Of a stretch of 64,000 nucleotides of DNA, positions 1 through 8,701 are shown piece by piece. The position numbers and the translations under genes are program-made. This DNA comes from Paraburkholderia phenoliruptrix (lineage in GTDB: Bacteria > Pseudomonadota > Gammaproteobacteria > Burkholderiales > Burkholderiaceae). The notes beneath the pieces are model-generated. The model ran no database searches and was not told the origin of the DNA. It was given only the letters and a program-made list of their open reading frames with translations. Location of the stretch: assembly GCF_019511605.1 (NCBI RefSeq), contig NZ_JAEUAV010000010.1:1-64000 (forward strand), read 5' to 3'. Within the stretch, counting starts at the first letter, position 1. Each line of letters opens with the position of its first letter.

Positions 1-75
1 GTCTTGCCAATACCTTGATTTCCACTGCTTGCTCCTGAGTCAGCATCGGCGGCAAAAAGCCGCCATCGTCTCCCA

Positions 76-121
76 GGTGGGTCAGGTTTACTTCGGCGGG
101 TGGGTCAGTTTCACATCGGCG
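76..121. repeat. Tandem 23-bp terminal repeats, end of an IS21-family element
   Basis: Two directly adjacent 23-bp copies (76-98 and 99-121) share GGTGGGTCAG at one end and TCGGCG at the other. They are followed by GCTAACA, which fits an IS21-type terminus ending in CA. IS21-family elements carry multiple terminal repeats that bind IstA. The repeats differ from those at 1049-1137, so this is probably the end of a second, different element that cut into the istA gene whose tail follows. The element assignment is inference. Confidence 0.5.
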
Positions 122-125
122 CTAA

Positions 126-242
126 CACTTCATCGCCTCGACGCTGAAGAACGGGCTGGAAAGCAAGGCCGAGACGGCCGCCGCCCAGGCCGAGTTGCCG
201 CTCATGCACGCGAATGTGCGCGGGCCGTCCTACTACCACTGA
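126..242 (+). pseudogene. istA: istA C-terminal remnant (IS21-family transposase)
   Basis: An open frame of 38 codons ends in ESKAETAAAQAELPLMHANV and GPSYYH just before the stop at 240-242. This looks like an IstA C-terminus and lies 15 bp upstream of istB, the normal istA-istB order. A stop codon at 123-125 in the same frame and the foreign repeat pair just upstream show that the rest of istA is missing. The transposase cannot be functional here. Confidence 0.6.
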
Positions 243-257
243 CTGGAGATCGTCACC

Positions 258-1016
258 ATGTTGCATCATCCAACCGTCGAGAAGCTCCACGCGCTGCGCC
301 TGTTCGGCATGGCCACGGCTCTGGCCGAGCAGCAATCGCAGGCCAGTATCGATCAACTGGGCTTCGAAGAGCGTCTCGGGCTGCTCGTCGAGCGCGAGGC
401 CAGCGAGCGCGATTCGCGCCTGCTCACGGCGCGGCTGCGCCGCGCTAAGCTGCGCTTCCCCGACGCCGTGCCGGAAGACATCGACTACCGTTCGGCGCGC
501 GGCCTGGATCGGACGCTACTTGCCCGGCTGCTAACCGGCGAGTGGGTTCGCGATCGGCAGAACGTGATCCTGGTCGCGCCGACCGGGCTCGGCAAGAGCT
601 GGTTGGCTTGCGCCTTGGTGAACCAAGCCTGCCGGCAGGGATACTCGGCCGGCTATCTGCGCATGCCCAAGTTCAGCGAGGAGATGGCGATCGCGCACGG
701 CTCCGGCCGTTACGCCCGGCTGCTCGCGCAGTGGGCTCGAACCGACATCCTGGTGCTCGACGATCTTGCGATGGCGCCGATGTCCGATCAGGCGCGGCGT
801 GATCTACTCGAGATACTCGATGACCGACACGGCTCGCATTCGACGATCGTCACCAGCCAGATCCCGATCGAGAACTGGCACACCGCCATCGGCGACCCGA
901 CGCTCGCCGATGCAATCCTCGACCGGCTCGTTCACAACGCCCATCGCCTCACGCTCGCTGGCGAGTCGATGCGCAAACGCCGAAATGGTTTGACCAGCAA
1001 GGAGGTGTCGGAGTAA
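258..1016 (+). CDS. istB: IS21-family ATP-binding helper protein IstB
   Basis: This 252-residue protein has the full length of the IstB family, DnaA/DnaC-like AAA ATPases that load and stimulate the IstA transposase on target DNA. The Walker A motif appears in degenerate form as APTGLGKSW (around residue 108) and the Walker B as ILVLDDLAMAP (around residue 167). A conserved C-terminal block containing HNAHRLTLAGESMRKRR is present. Only a stub of its istA partner precedes it, so the gene is intact but stranded. It sits just upstream of the phthalate cluster and suggests that the cluster was moved or rearranged by insertion elements. Confidence 0.93.
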   Translation: MLHHPTVEKLHALRLFGMATALAEQQSQASIDQLGFEERLGLLVEREASERDSRLLTARLRRAKLRFPDAVPEDIDYRSARGLDRTLLARLLTGEWVRDRQNVILVAPTGLGKSWLACALVNQACRQGYSAGYLRMPKFSEEMAIAHGSGRYARLLAQWARTDILVLDDLAMAPMSDQARRDLLEILDDRHGSHSTIVTSQIPIENWHTAIGDPTLADAILDRLVHNAHRLTLAGESMRKRRNGLTSKEVSE

Positions 1017-1048
1017 AAACGCTCAGCCCCGCATCGCCACGTCCACAC

Positions 1049-1137
1049 CGTTCGGATACCCGTGGAATGCGCGTTCGGATACCCGTGGAATGGGCGTTCG
1101 CTTAAGCGTGGAATGAGCGTTCGGTTTGCCTGGAATA
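1049..1137. repeat. Four 23-bp-spaced terminal repeats of the istB element
   Basis: Copies start at 1049, 1072, 1095 and 1118, exactly 23 bp apart. The first two are identical over 21 bases (CGTTCGGATACCCGTGGAAT plus G), and the third and fourth diverge in the middle but keep CGTTCG and TGGAAT. Regular spacing just after istB fits the multiple terminal repeats at an IS21-family right end. The exact element boundary, somewhere in 1137-1200, cannot be placed without a second copy. Confidence 0.65.
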
Positions 1138-1268
1138 CGCAGGTTGCGGCAGTCCACGGGGTCGGGTGCAGTAATAATTAGACGGCTAGCAAAGGTGGCG
1201 CTAACCTCTCTTTGAAGGAGCGGCGTCCGAAGGGCGGCTGAACTGTCGCGCACGAACGGACATAAATG

Positions 1269-1298
1269 TTTCCATCAAAATTAGATATCTAATATAAT
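1269..1298 (+). promoter_or_regulatory. ophA2 promoter with MarR-type operator O1
   Basis: ATTAGATATCTAAT (1280-1293) is a perfect 14-bp palindrome. It is followed directly by a consensus -10 box TATAAT (1293-1298), with a weak -35 TTTCCA (1269-1274) about 18 bp upstream. The palindrome therefore fills the spacer, a layout suited to repression. The core TTAGANNTCTAA recurs at 8601-8620 and 8706-8719, in front of the other two phthalate transcription units. The divergently placed MarR gene at 4919-5503 is the obvious candidate ligand-responsive repressor. Confidence 0.7.
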
Positions 1299-1347
1299 AG
1301 AAGCCATCTAACCAGCGGGGCGGCGGGTGCCGCCGAGGAGATGGAAC

Positions 1348-2664
1348 ATGCTGACTGTTGAACAGAACGAGTTGTTGTGCCGGGTTGAAGGCAATGCCCC
1401 GATGGGGCGGCTTATGCGGCGACATTGGACGCCGGTTTGCCTCGTTGAAGAGGTGAGCGAGCCGGACGGCGCTCCCGTCAGGGCACGTGTGTACGGAGAA
1501 GACCTTGTCGTCTTCCGTGACACCGAGGGGCGGGTAGGTGTCATGGACGAATATTGTCCGCATCGGCGTGTGTCGCTGGTATACGGCCGCAATGAAGATT
1601 GCGGACTTCGGTGTCTGTATCACGGCTGGAAGATGGACGTGGCGGGCAATGTCATTGAGATGGTGTCGGAACCGGCAGCCAGTACGATGGCACAAAAGGT
1701 CAAGCACAAGGCGTATCAGACGAAGGAGTGGGGCGGCATGATTTGGGCCTATATGGGGCCTCAGGATGTGATTCCCGAGTTTGTTCCGCCGCCGTGGGCG
1801 CCGACCGCGGAAACGCGGGTTACGATTGCGAAAGCGCTGCTGCCGTGCAACTGGGCGCAGGTTCTCGAGGGCGCCATCGACTCAGCGCATAGCTCCAGTC
1901 TTCACTCGTCTGACTTCGTCCCGGCTCGTGTCGGCGGCGCGGAAGCGACGGCCAAGAACTGGTTAAGGCCATCTACCGACAAGGCACCGCGCCTGCAGGT
2001 CGAGCGTACGAGCTACGGTTTTCGGTACGCTGCGATCCGCCGTCCGATCTTCAACGCAAACACGCACGAGTACGTTCGTTCGACGGTATTCGTCGCGCCC
2101 GCAACCGTTCTGATCCCGCCCAACAATCTCTACAACGTGGCGAACGTTAACGTTCCGATGGATGACGAGAACACGGCGTTCTATTTCATCGCCTGGGGCG
2201 ATCCGAAGACGACGCCTGAGACGGAAACCTGGCGCAAATTCCTCTGCCAGCAAGTGGGCGTAGATCTCGACGAGCGTTACCGCCCGCTACGCAATCACGA
2301 GAACAGGTTCTGGCAGGACCGCGAGGCAATGAAAGCTGGAAACTACACCGGCATCAAGGGCTTCCCCAATCAGGACATCGCGATGTGGCTGACCATGGGG
2401 CCGATCGCCAATCGCTCACACGAGCGCCTCGGTGCGAGCGATCTCGCAATCGTCGAGTTCCGCAAGCGGATGCTCGAGGCACTGCGCGAGTTCGAAAGTG
2501 GCGCGGCGGCAATCGGGACGGCTGAGCTGGCCACGCCGCGGATGGTTTGTTCGTTCCAGGCGGTGATCCCGAAGGAAGTCGACTGGCGAACGTACGAGGC
2601 GAGCTATGTCTGGGGGGATACGGACCAGCCGGCGCTCGAAACGAACTACCAGGTGACGCGTTAA
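1348..2664 (+). CDS. ophA2: Phthalate 4,5-dioxygenase, oxygenase component
   Basis: This 438-residue Rieske non-heme iron oxygenase inserts O2 into phthalate to give cis-4,5-dihydro-4,5-dihydroxyphthalate. The Rieske ligands are C70/H72 (CPHRR) and C89/H92 (CLYHGWK). The mononuclear iron triad fits D178, H181 and H186 in AIDSAHSSSLH. An upstream in-frame GTG at 1327 is possible, but GAGGAG at 1335-1340 is ideally spaced for ATG 1348. It abuts ophB with no gap. Electrons should come from ophA1 at the far end of the cluster. The assignment rests on family resemblance to phthalate dioxygenase together with its neighbours. Confidence 0.9.
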   Translation: MLTVEQNELLCRVEGNAPMGRLMRRHWTPVCLVEEVSEPDGAPVRARVYGEDLVVFRDTEGRVGVMDEYCPHRRVSLVYGRNEDCGLRCLYHGWKMDVAGNVIEMVSEPAASTMAQKVKHKAYQTKEWGGMIWAYMGPQDVIPEFVPPPWAPTAETRVTIAKALLPCNWAQVLEGAIDSAHSSSLHSSDFVPARVGGAEATAKNWLRPSTDKAPRLQVERTSYGFRYAAIRRPIFNANTHEYVRSTVFVAPATVLIPPNNLYNVANVNVPMDDENTAFYFIAWGDPKTTPETETWRKFLCQQVGVDLDERYRPLRNHENRFWQDREAMKAGNYTGIKGFPNQDIAMWLTMGPIANRSHERLGASDLAIVEFRKRMLEALREFESGAAAIGTAELATPRMVCSFQAVIPKEVDWRTYEASYVWGDTDQPALETNYQVTR

Positions 2665-3849
2665 ATGTCCGCGGACGCAGCGCAACCGCGTCGGTTACGC
2701 ATCGGTGTAGCCGGACTGGGGCGAGCATTTTCGTTAATGCTGCCAACGTTTCTGGTTGATCGACGGGTAGAGCTGGTTGCCGCTTGCGACCCACGTGCGG
2801 AAGCCCGGCAGCAGTTCTCGAAGGACTTCGCGGCGCCGACGTACGCCGACGTCCGGGAGCTCGCCGCCGACCCGAAGGTCGAGGCCATTTACATCGCGAG
2901 TCCGCACCAGTATCACGCGGCGCATACTGAGATTGCGGCAGCCGGAGGGAAGCACGTTCTCGTCGAAAAGCCGATGGCTCTGAGTCTCGCGGAATGCGAC
3001 CGGATGATCGACGCCTGCCGACAGGCAGGCGTCACGCTTATCGTCGGTCATTGCCACAGCTTTGACACTCCGTATCTTGAGACGCGAAGACTTATCGAGA
3101 GCGGGGAGTTTGGGTCTGTTAGGATGATTCATGCCGCGAACTTTACCGACTACCTCTATCGTCCTCGCCGTCCGGAAGAACTGTCGACAGCGGAAGGGGG
3201 CGGCGCGGTATTCAGTCAGGCCGCGCATCAGGTGGACATCGTGCGGTTGTTGGTGGGTTCTCGGGCGAGGCGTCTTAGAGCGACCGTCGGGCGATGGGAC
3301 GCGGAAAGGCCGACGGAGGGGGCGTATAGCGCCATCATCTGGTTCGAGTGCGGTGCGTTCGCCTCCGTCTCCTATAGCGGATACGGACATTTCGACTCCG
3401 ACGAATGGATGGGCTGGATCGGCGAGATGGGCGCGGCGAAGAGTCCGCACGCGTATGGAAACGCGAGACGGCGACTAGCGACGCTACCCTCTCCTGAGCA
3501 AGAAGCGCGGCTCAAGGCTGAGGGCACATACGGTGGTGTTTCCTACACGCCACCGTCCTCAGAGCGTGTCTCCCTCTACCATCAGCATTTCGGTCCCGTG
3601 ATCGTGTCGTGCGAACGAGGGGACCTCCGGCCAATGGCAGACAGCGTTCTCGTTTATGGCGACATGTGTTCGGTAAAACGACCTCTCGACTTGCCATCGG
3701 TGCCGCGAAGAGAAGTGATCGACGAGCTGTACGATGCGGTTCTGGGAAAAGCGCCACCGATTCACGACGGCGAATGGGCCAGAGAGACGCTGGAGATTTG
3801 CCTCGCGATACTGAAGTCGAACGAAGAAGGGAGGGACGTCGAACTGTAG
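2665..3849 (+). CDS. ophB: cis-4,5-dihydrodiol phthalate dehydrogenase (Gfo/Idh/MocA family)
   Basis: This 394-residue NAD(P)-dependent oxidoreductase rearomatises the phthalate dihydrodiol to 4,5-dihydroxyphthalate. An N-terminal Rossmann motif GVAGLG (residues 13-18) and the family signature [11 protein letters not shown], with the conserved EKP lysine near residue 98, identify the Gfo/Idh/MocA fold. The start codon follows the ophA2 stop directly (TAA then ATG), so the two genes are translationally coupled. In Burkholderia oph clusters the dihydrodiol dehydrogenase belongs to this family and follows the oxygenase, which supports the specific call. A strong terminator lies 30 bp downstream. 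Confidence 0.88.
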   Translation: MSADAAQPRRLRIGVAGLGRAFSLMLPTFLVDRRVELVAACDPRAEARQQFSKDFAAPTYADVRELAADPKVEAIYIASPHQYHAAHTEIAAAGGKHVLVEKPMALSLAECDRMIDACRQAGVTLIVGHCHSFDTPYLETRRLIESGEFGSVRMIHAANFTDYLYRPRRPEELSTAEGGGAVFSQAAHQVDIVRLLVGSRARRLRATVGRWDAERPTEGAYSAIIWFECGAFASVSYSGYGHFDSDEWMGWIGEMGAAKSPHAYGNARRRLATLPSPEQEARLKAEGTYGGVSYTPPSSERVSLYHQHFGPVIVSCERGDLRPMADSVLVYGDMCSVKRPLDLPSVPRREVIDELYDAVLGKAPPIHDGEWARETLEICLAILKSNEEGRDVEL

Positions 3850-3870
3850 CACCGCCCGCCACTCGCCGCC

Positions 3871-3905
3871 AAAAAACAGAAGGCCGCATCTGCGGCCTTC
3901 TTGCA
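3871..3905. terminator. Bidirectional intrinsic terminator
   Basis: The stem GAAGGCCGCA (3879-3888) pairs with TGCGGCCTTC (3891-3900) across a two-base loop. A run of A precedes it (3871-3876), giving a U-tract for the minus strand, and TTGCATT follows on the plus strand. It lies between the convergent ophB and quinolinate phosphoribosyltransferase genes and probably ends both transcripts. Confidence 0.85.
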
Positions 3906-3941
3906 TTCCAGACTGCTTCCACTCACTGAGGCGCCAGCACT

Positions 3942-4814
3942 TCACACGAATCTCAGGGAGAAGTCGATAGCGCGGACGTTCTTCGTGAGACTGCCAATGG
4001 ATATCCGATCGACACCGATTTCCGCGATTGAGCGCAAGGTTGCATCTGACACGCCACCCGAAACTTCAAGTTCCGCCCGCCCCGCATTGAGCCGTACAGC
4101 TTCACGCATGTCCAGCTCGCTGAAATTGTCGAGCAGGATCGATCGGGCACCGGCAGATAGAGCGGTAACCAGTTCGTCCAGCGTTTCCACTTCGATCTGG
4201 ATTGGCACACCAGCATCGAGCTCGCGAGCCGCATTGAGCGCAGCGACGATGCCACCTTTTGCCTGAATGTGGTTTTCCTTGATCAGGATCCCGTCAAACA
4301 GCCCAAGCCGATGGTTGAATCCACCACCGATCCGTACGGCGTATTTCTGTGCAAACCTCAGGCCGGGGAGTGTCTTGCGCGTGTCGAGCACGCGCGTCCG
4401 GGTGCCTGCGACGATCTGCACGGACCTGCGGGTGGCCGTCGCTACCCCCGAAAGCATCTGCAGGAAATTGAGCGCGGTGCGCTCGGCTGTCAGGAGGCTT
4501 CTGGCTGGTCCCTGAATTTCACATACGGTCTGGCCAGGCGCCATGGATGCACCTTCCTCAACTTTCCAGCTGACACGCAGGCGGGAATCTACCTGCGAGA
4601 GCGTTTCGTCAAACCACGGCCGACCGCAAAGCACAGCTGCCTCGCGCACGATTAACATTGCGGTTGCCACCGCCGAATCGTCCACAAGCCGTGACGTCCA
4701 GTCGGCACTGCCTGTGTCCTCCTCGAGAGCGTCCCGTACGTTACGGGTCAGCGCGTGGCGGGTCAGTTCATCCATTTGAGAATAGCGCGTCGGTTGGTAG
4801 GGAAAGTCCTGCAT
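3942..4814 (-). CDS. Quinolinate (nicotinate-nucleotide) phosphoribosyltransferase of the phthalate cluster
   Basis: This protein of about 290 residues converts quinolinate and PRPP to nicotinate mononucleotide in NAD synthesis. Family motifs are all present: TERTALNFLQMLSG, LDTRKTLPGLR, KYAVRIGGG, HRLGLFDGILIKENH and ISIGSLTK. A second QPRTase is a known feature of Burkholderia phthalate clusters. Phthalate is a structural analogue of quinolinate and inhibits the housekeeping enzyme, so an extra copy protects NAD synthesis during growth on phthalate. ATG 4814 was chosen; a TTG at 4844 and an ATG at 4775 are alternatives and none has a strong ribosome site. A weak half-match to the MarR operator lies upstream near 4867-4878. 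Confidence 0.88.
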   Translation of the reverse strand: MQDFPYQPTRYSQMDELTRHALTRNVRDALEEDTGSADWTSRLVDDSAVATAMLIVREAAVLCGRPWFDETLSQVDSRLRVSWKVEEGASMAPGQTVCEIQGPARSLLTAERTALNFLQMLSGVATATRRSVQIVAGTRTRVLDTRKTLPGLRFAQKYAVRIGGGFNHRLGLFDGILIKENHIQAKGGIVAALNAARELDAGVPIQIEVETLDELVTALSAGARSILLDNFSELDMREAVRLNAGRAELEVSGGVSDATLRSIAEIGVDRISIGSLTKNVRAIDFSLRFV

Positions 4815-4918
4815 GCCGGAACGCAACCGCTGAGGGGCTGGCAAATGTCCGCGCGCATAATTTTATTAGCTATTTAGCGAATTTGCCAGCTGTAGACGAA
4901 TGAGTGGTACCGCCGAGA

Positions 4919-5503
4919 TTAGCCGTTTTCGTATTCTTCACCGCGCGAAGCGATGAGATTGCCGACCTCACGTGTGGACGGAATCCGACGAGCAGGATCG
5001 TCGGATTCTGCCTCATCTCTCGCCATGTTCTCTATGATGGTAAGCAGCACCTTCCGGGCGATCTTGATGTCGCTTTCTTTCAATCCTCTGACGCTTATCT
5101 CGTTCACCTCCTCCGCAAGCGGCACGAGCTTTTTTTTGAGGCTTTTGCCTTTGGGAGTGAGGTAGACATATGTGTTCTTCCGGTTGTCGGGCGCCTGCCT
5201 GCGTTCGACATAGCCCAGCTTCTCCATTGCAGACACAGCCGTGAACGTAGTTGGCGTCATCACGCCGGCCTCGACGCTCAGCTCTTTTTGCGTGAGGCCG
5301 TCCTGCTCCCAGAGGATGCGGAGAAAAGCCCAGTGTCCAAACGACACCTCATACTGCGCTAGGCGCATCTGCAAGCCACGGACCATCGCTCGCGCTGCAT
5401 CCTTGACCAGGTGTGCAAGACGGTCATTCGGAACCGCTTCCCGCCAGTGGCGGAGCATCGCGTCGGACGTGGAATGTTCCTTCAAATTGCGTTGAGAAGC
5501 CAT
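4919..5503 (-). CDS. MarR-family transcriptional regulator, probable phthalate repressor
   Basis: This 194-residue winged-helix protein has the MarR core around residues 50-120: ILWEQDGLTQKELSVEAGV as the helix-turn-helix entry, then TAVSAMEKLGYVERRQAP and the wing NRKNTYVYLTPKG. It lies inside the phthalate cluster, and palindromic TTAGANNTCTAA sites precede ophA2, ophD and ophA1, so it is the likely repressor released by phthalate or an intermediate. The open frame extends upstream to 5788, but that part reads through aldehyde dehydrogenase debris in the wrong frame. The real start is therefore ATG 5503, or GTG 5536. Confidence 0.82.
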   Translation of the reverse strand: MASQRNLKEHSTSDAMLRHWREAVPNDRLAHLVKDAARAMVRGLQMRLAQYEVSFGHWAFLRILWEQDGLTQKELSVEAGVMTPTTFTAVSAMEKLGYVERRQAPDNRKNTYVYLTPKGKSLKKKLVPLAEEVNEISVRGLKESDIKIARKVLLTIIENMARDEAESDDPARRIPSTREVGNLIASRGEEYENG

Positions 5504-5534
5504 GGGCTTTGCCGTGTCGAGAATTGCATCGCTC

Positions 5535-6099
5535 ACAATATTAACGCGTTCTCGTGCCGCCCACGAAGTCCAAACGTCTCCGGCAGGCGGGCTGGGCGAA
5601 CTGGTCGCCCGAAGCGATACGTTGGATACTTGGCGAGCCGCCGACAGCAAAGAGGTGCTTGGGTGCTTGCTCCGGCGGTTTGACAATGACGGTATTGCCT
5701 GCGGCAAGCGGTGTGGCGATCTTGCCTCGGCAAACATCAAGGGTTGGTCATAGCCGACGATGCGTGCGACAACGGCCAAGCGGTTCACGAAGGGAGCAAG
5801 CGAAGACTATTGCCATCCACCGGAATAGTCTCTCGTTTCAACTGGAAATCAGACCAGCAAAAAAATCAAGCGAGGCGGCGGCCGCCGTTGCATCGCGGAC
5901 CATCTCAGCAACTGGACTCCAGCGTTGATTGTATCGATCGTGGCGAACTCTTCCGCATGCTCTCACAGCAGATTCGCAGTTGGCAGGATTGAACGTTTCC
6001 TCGTATATCGCGCTCAGCGGATCATGCCAGTCTCCCGCGTAAGACAAGCCGCGGCAGAGCGGAAGACGGGAACGTTCCTAAGTGGCGTTTCGGCCATTA
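5535..6099 (-). pseudogene. Decayed aldehyde dehydrogenase gene
   Basis: Pieces of an NAD(P)-aldehyde dehydrogenase can be read in order across several minus-strand frames. They are YAGDWHDPLS and FNPANCE (N-terminal signature), PVAEMVRDATAAAASLDFFA, LKRETIPVDGNSLR, REPLG, then VVARIVGYDQPLMFAEA, IATPLAAGNTVIVKPPEQAP and finally a degraded LPETF stretch. At least three frameshifts separate them. About 80-90 residues are missing between NPANCE and PVAEM, and nothing remains of the catalytic half. A possible start ATG lies at 6097-6099 with a further frameshift behind it. The remnant occupies the whole gap between the MarR gene and ophC. Confidence 0.8.
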
Positions 6100-6147
6100 G
6101 ATTCGTAGACATTGCTGCCTTCTTTCGAGATACGGGATGACGACCGG

Positions 6148-7140
6148 TCAGAGCTTGAAACTCTCAAGACTGGCTGGATGAAACAACTCTTTCGCTTCCA
6201 GCAGGCGCACCGAGAGACCCTCGTCGAAGTGTTGCTTGAGAAATCGATTGATGGTGCCTTCGTTTGCCGCAAATCCGTAGGACCAGAAATCCGAGCCCAT
6301 TAGCCCGCGCGCGGCACGCAGATGATCTTCCACGAAGGGAAGGGTAACCTTTGTCGCAGAAGTGTCGTTCAGGCGGGAAAGTGCGACAGCCTTCGATTTT
6401 TCGAATGCCTTGACCATGGCTCCGGGCAGCCAAGGATGGCGTTCGGCGAGTTCCTTCCGGATGCCCAAGGTGTGCATGATTGGAAAAATCGATGTCCGGC
6501 GGTACCATTCTGCCGCGCTCGCGTGAGGATCTTCAAATAGGTACTTGATTTGCGGATGCCCTCGCTCGAAGCACGACGGTGCCCGAGGTCCGATGAGTGC
6601 GTCGATTTCGCCGGCTTCGAGCATGCCTGAGATTGTCCTTCCTTCCGGTGCATTCTCAAGGTGCACATCCGGCGGGAGCTTGAGGGCGATCTTTTCTACG
6701 CGCGTGGGGTCTTCGTAACCTCCCCGAACCCAGGTGACGTCAGAGGGTTTGACGCCATACTCTTCGTTGAGGAAGAGGCGGACCCAGACGTTTGCCGTCA
6801 GCTGATATTCCGGAACGCCGATCCGCTTGCCCTTCAGATCTTCGGGACGGTTGATCCCGCGGTCGGCGCGAACGTAGACGGACGTATGGCGAAATGCCCG
6901 CGAGGGGAAGACTGGCACGGCGATATACGGTGAGATCCCCGCTGCAGTCTTGACAGAGTAGCTGCTCAGTGAGAGTTCGCAGACGTCATAGTCCGCATGC
7001 CGAAACGCACGGAAGAAAATTTCCTCCGGCTCCTGCAACATGAATACAGGATCGACGCCGTCGATCTGGACGTCACCATCGATGAGCGGCCGGATGCGGT
7101 CATAGTTCCCGACGGCGATGGAAAGCTGAAGCTTACTCAT
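6148..7140 (-). CDS. ophC: 4,5-dihydroxyphthalate decarboxylase
   Basis: This 330-residue protein matches the Pht5/OphC decarboxylase family, which has a periplasmic-binding-protein-like fold without a signal peptide. It begins MSKLQLSIAVGNYDRIRPLI and contains DLKGKRIGVPEYQLTANVWV. It removes one carboxylate from 4,5-dihydroxyphthalate to give protocatechuate. The ATG at 7140 has a good GGGAG ribosome site; in-frame starts further upstream overlap ophD and were rejected. It lies 44 bp downstream of ophD in the same operon. It could be mistaken for an ABC-transporter binding protein, but the context and N-terminus favour the decarboxylase. Confidence 0.88.
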   Translation of the reverse strand: MSKLQLSIAVGNYDRIRPLIDGDVQIDGVDPVFMLQEPEEIFFRAFRHADYDVCELSLSSYSVKTAAGISPYIAVPVFPSRAFRHTSVYVRADRGINRPEDLKGKRIGVPEYQLTANVWVRLFLNEEYGVKPSDVTWVRGGYEDPTRVEKIALKLPPDVHLENAPEGRTISGMLEAGEIDALIGPRAPSCFERGHPQIKYLFEDPHASAAEWYRRTSIFPIMHTLGIRKELAERHPWLPGAMVKAFEKSKAVALSRLNDTSATKVTLPFVEDHLRAARGLMGSDFWSYGFAANEGTINRFLKQHFDEGLSVRLLEAKELFHPASLESFKL

Positions 7141-7184
7141 TGGTACTCCCATACTGATTGCAGATATGCTGTTTGAAAGGGCGG

Positions 7185-8519
7185 TCATGCGACGCGGTTC
7201 TTGGCGGGCACGCCGAGCAAGACGGTGACGCCCCCGAGGAAAACGAGAATGGCGACAAGGACGAGGCCGGCCGCGAAGCTTCCCGTGGCACTTTTAATCC
7301 AACCCAAGACGATCGGACCGAAGAACGCACCGACCTGCCCGAGGCTACTGATGACGCCGATCCCGCCTGCCGCGGCATCGCCGGTTAGATAGGTCGGCGG
7401 GATAGACCAGATGATTGCTGCGGCAGCAAAGTAGCTGATCGACACCAGACTGAGACACAAAATCGCCGCAGTCCAGTTGTGAGTCAGCATGGTGAGCGTC
7501 GCGGCTCCCATGGCACCCGCTGTCGTCGATGCGATAAAGTGCCACCGGCGCTCGAGCATCAGGTCTGAGCTTCGCGCGATGATCAGCATGCCGACCGCGC
7601 CCACGATATAAGGCAATGCCGACAATAGGCCGATGTGCAGTATGTTGCTGATGCCAGCTTGCTTGATGATCGTTGGCGTCCAGTAGTTTAGGATCGTGCC
7701 GCAAAGCGGCACGGTAGCCCAACCGGCCGCCATAACATAGACCTTTGGGTCACGAAGGGCAGCGAGCAGCCTGTTCGGTGCATCGTCGGGCTTTGCGCGT
7801 CGGTCCGCCTCGATGTCGTCGAGAATGATCTGCTTCTGATCGTGGGTCAGCCAGTGCGCTTCCTCGGGCCGGTCGGTCAGATAAAAGAATGCAACGACGC
7901 CAGCGATGACTGCGGGAAGGCCTTCGAGAAAGAACAGCCATTGCCAGTTGCGATAGCCCCAGACATCCGCGAAGTCCTGAAGGATGAAACCGGAAAGAGG
8001 GCCACCGATAACGCCTGCGGCCGCAATGGCAAGCAGGAAGCGCGATGTGATTCGTGCGCGACGCTTTGCGGGATACCAGTAGGTCAGATAGAGGATGATG
8101 CCAGGCCAGAAACCTGCTTCCGCGGCACCCAGCAGTGTGCGGGCAAGGTAAAACTGCCATGGGGCCGTCATAAATGCCATCGCGGTAGAGATGCTGCCCC
8201 ACAGCAGCATGATGCGCGTGACAGTTCGGCGGGCGCCTATCCGTTTGAGTAGCAAGGTGCTCGGTACTTCGAGCAGGATGTAACCGATGAAGAAAAGGCT
8301 TACACCAAGCCCATACGCTGCATCGCTTAGACCCAGATCCTGCTTCAACTGAAGTTGGGCGAAGCTGACGTTGACCCGATCAAGATAGTTGAGCACCCAA
8401 CACAAGAAGAGAAAAGTCATCAACCGGAGGGTGACCTTCCTGTAAGTTCCTTCGACTTCCTGTGCACCCGCCGTGGCGCGCCCGGACGACTGTCCATATC
8501 TCAGTGCTGAATCTGCCAT
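7185..8519 (-). CDS. ophD: Phthalate permease, MFS anion:cation symporter type
   Basis: This 444-residue carrier with about twelve hydrophobic segments is typical of the ACS family of the major facilitator superfamily. It has [18 protein letters not shown] in the first membrane segment and [18 protein letters not shown] in the fourth to fifth. It heads the ophD-ophC operon and should import phthalate. The start ATG 8519 follows GGAGACG. Between it and the operator lies a run of eleven G residues (8569-8579). A paralogous carrier occurs at 34955-36322. Confidence 0.88.
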   Translation of the reverse strand: MADSALRYGQSSGRATAGAQEVEGTYRKVTLRLMTFLFLCWVLNYLDRVNVSFAQLQLKQDLGLSDAAYGLGVSLFFIGYILLEVPSTLLLKRIGARRTVTRIMLLWGSISTAMAFMTAPWQFYLARTLLGAAEAGFWPGIILYLTYWYPAKRRARITSRFLLAIAAAGVIGGPLSGFILQDFADVWGYRNWQWLFFLEGLPAVIAGVVAFFYLTDRPEEAHWLTHDQKQIILDDIEADRRAKPDDAPNRLLAALRDPKVYVMAAGWATVPLCGTILNYWTPTIIKQAGISNILHIGLLSALPYIVGAVGMLIIARSSDLMLERRWHFIASTTAGAMGAATLTMLTHNWTAAILCLSLVSISYFAAAAIIWSIPPTYLTGDAAAGGIGVISSLGQVGAFFGPIVLGWIKSATGSFAAGLVLVAILVFLGGVTVLLGVPAKNRVA

Positions 8520-8568
8520 CTACGTCTCCGGGTTTGCTTGCGTCGTTGCGTTGATATACCCCTGTTGC

Positions 8569-8579
8569 GGGGGGGGGGG
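8569..8579. repeat. Homopolymer G11 tract in the ophD leader
   Basis: Eleven consecutive G residues on the plus strand (C on the transcribed leader strand of ophD) lie 50 bp upstream of the ophD start and just downstream of the 20-bp operator. Such tracts are prone to length change by slippage and also to sequencing error. Confidence 0.9.
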
Positions 8580-8600
8580 CACTCGCGCGCAGTTTTCGAA

Positions 8601-8620
8601 ATAATTAGAGCTCTAATTAT
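8601..8620. promoter_or_regulatory. MarR-type operator O2, upstream of ophD
   Basis: ATAATTAGAGCTCTAATTAT is a perfect 20-bp palindrome containing the core TTAGANNTCTAA shared with 1280-1293 and 8706-8719. It lies 81 bp upstream of the ophD start in the divergent ophD/ophA1 intergenic region. AT-rich flanks could hold the ophD -10 box. Confidence 0.75.
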
Positions 8621-8701
8621 GAAGACTAGGGAAGCTTGGAATTTTTGGCAACCAAGGGTTTCTACCGACGAACACGGTCTGCCCCTGGTGCCAAAGCATC
8701 G

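Noticed and set aside
5504..5788. N-terminal extension of the MarR protein
   Set aside because: The extra residues are out-of-phase aldehyde dehydrogenase debris (AVVARIVGYDQPLMFAEA), not part of a MarR protein.
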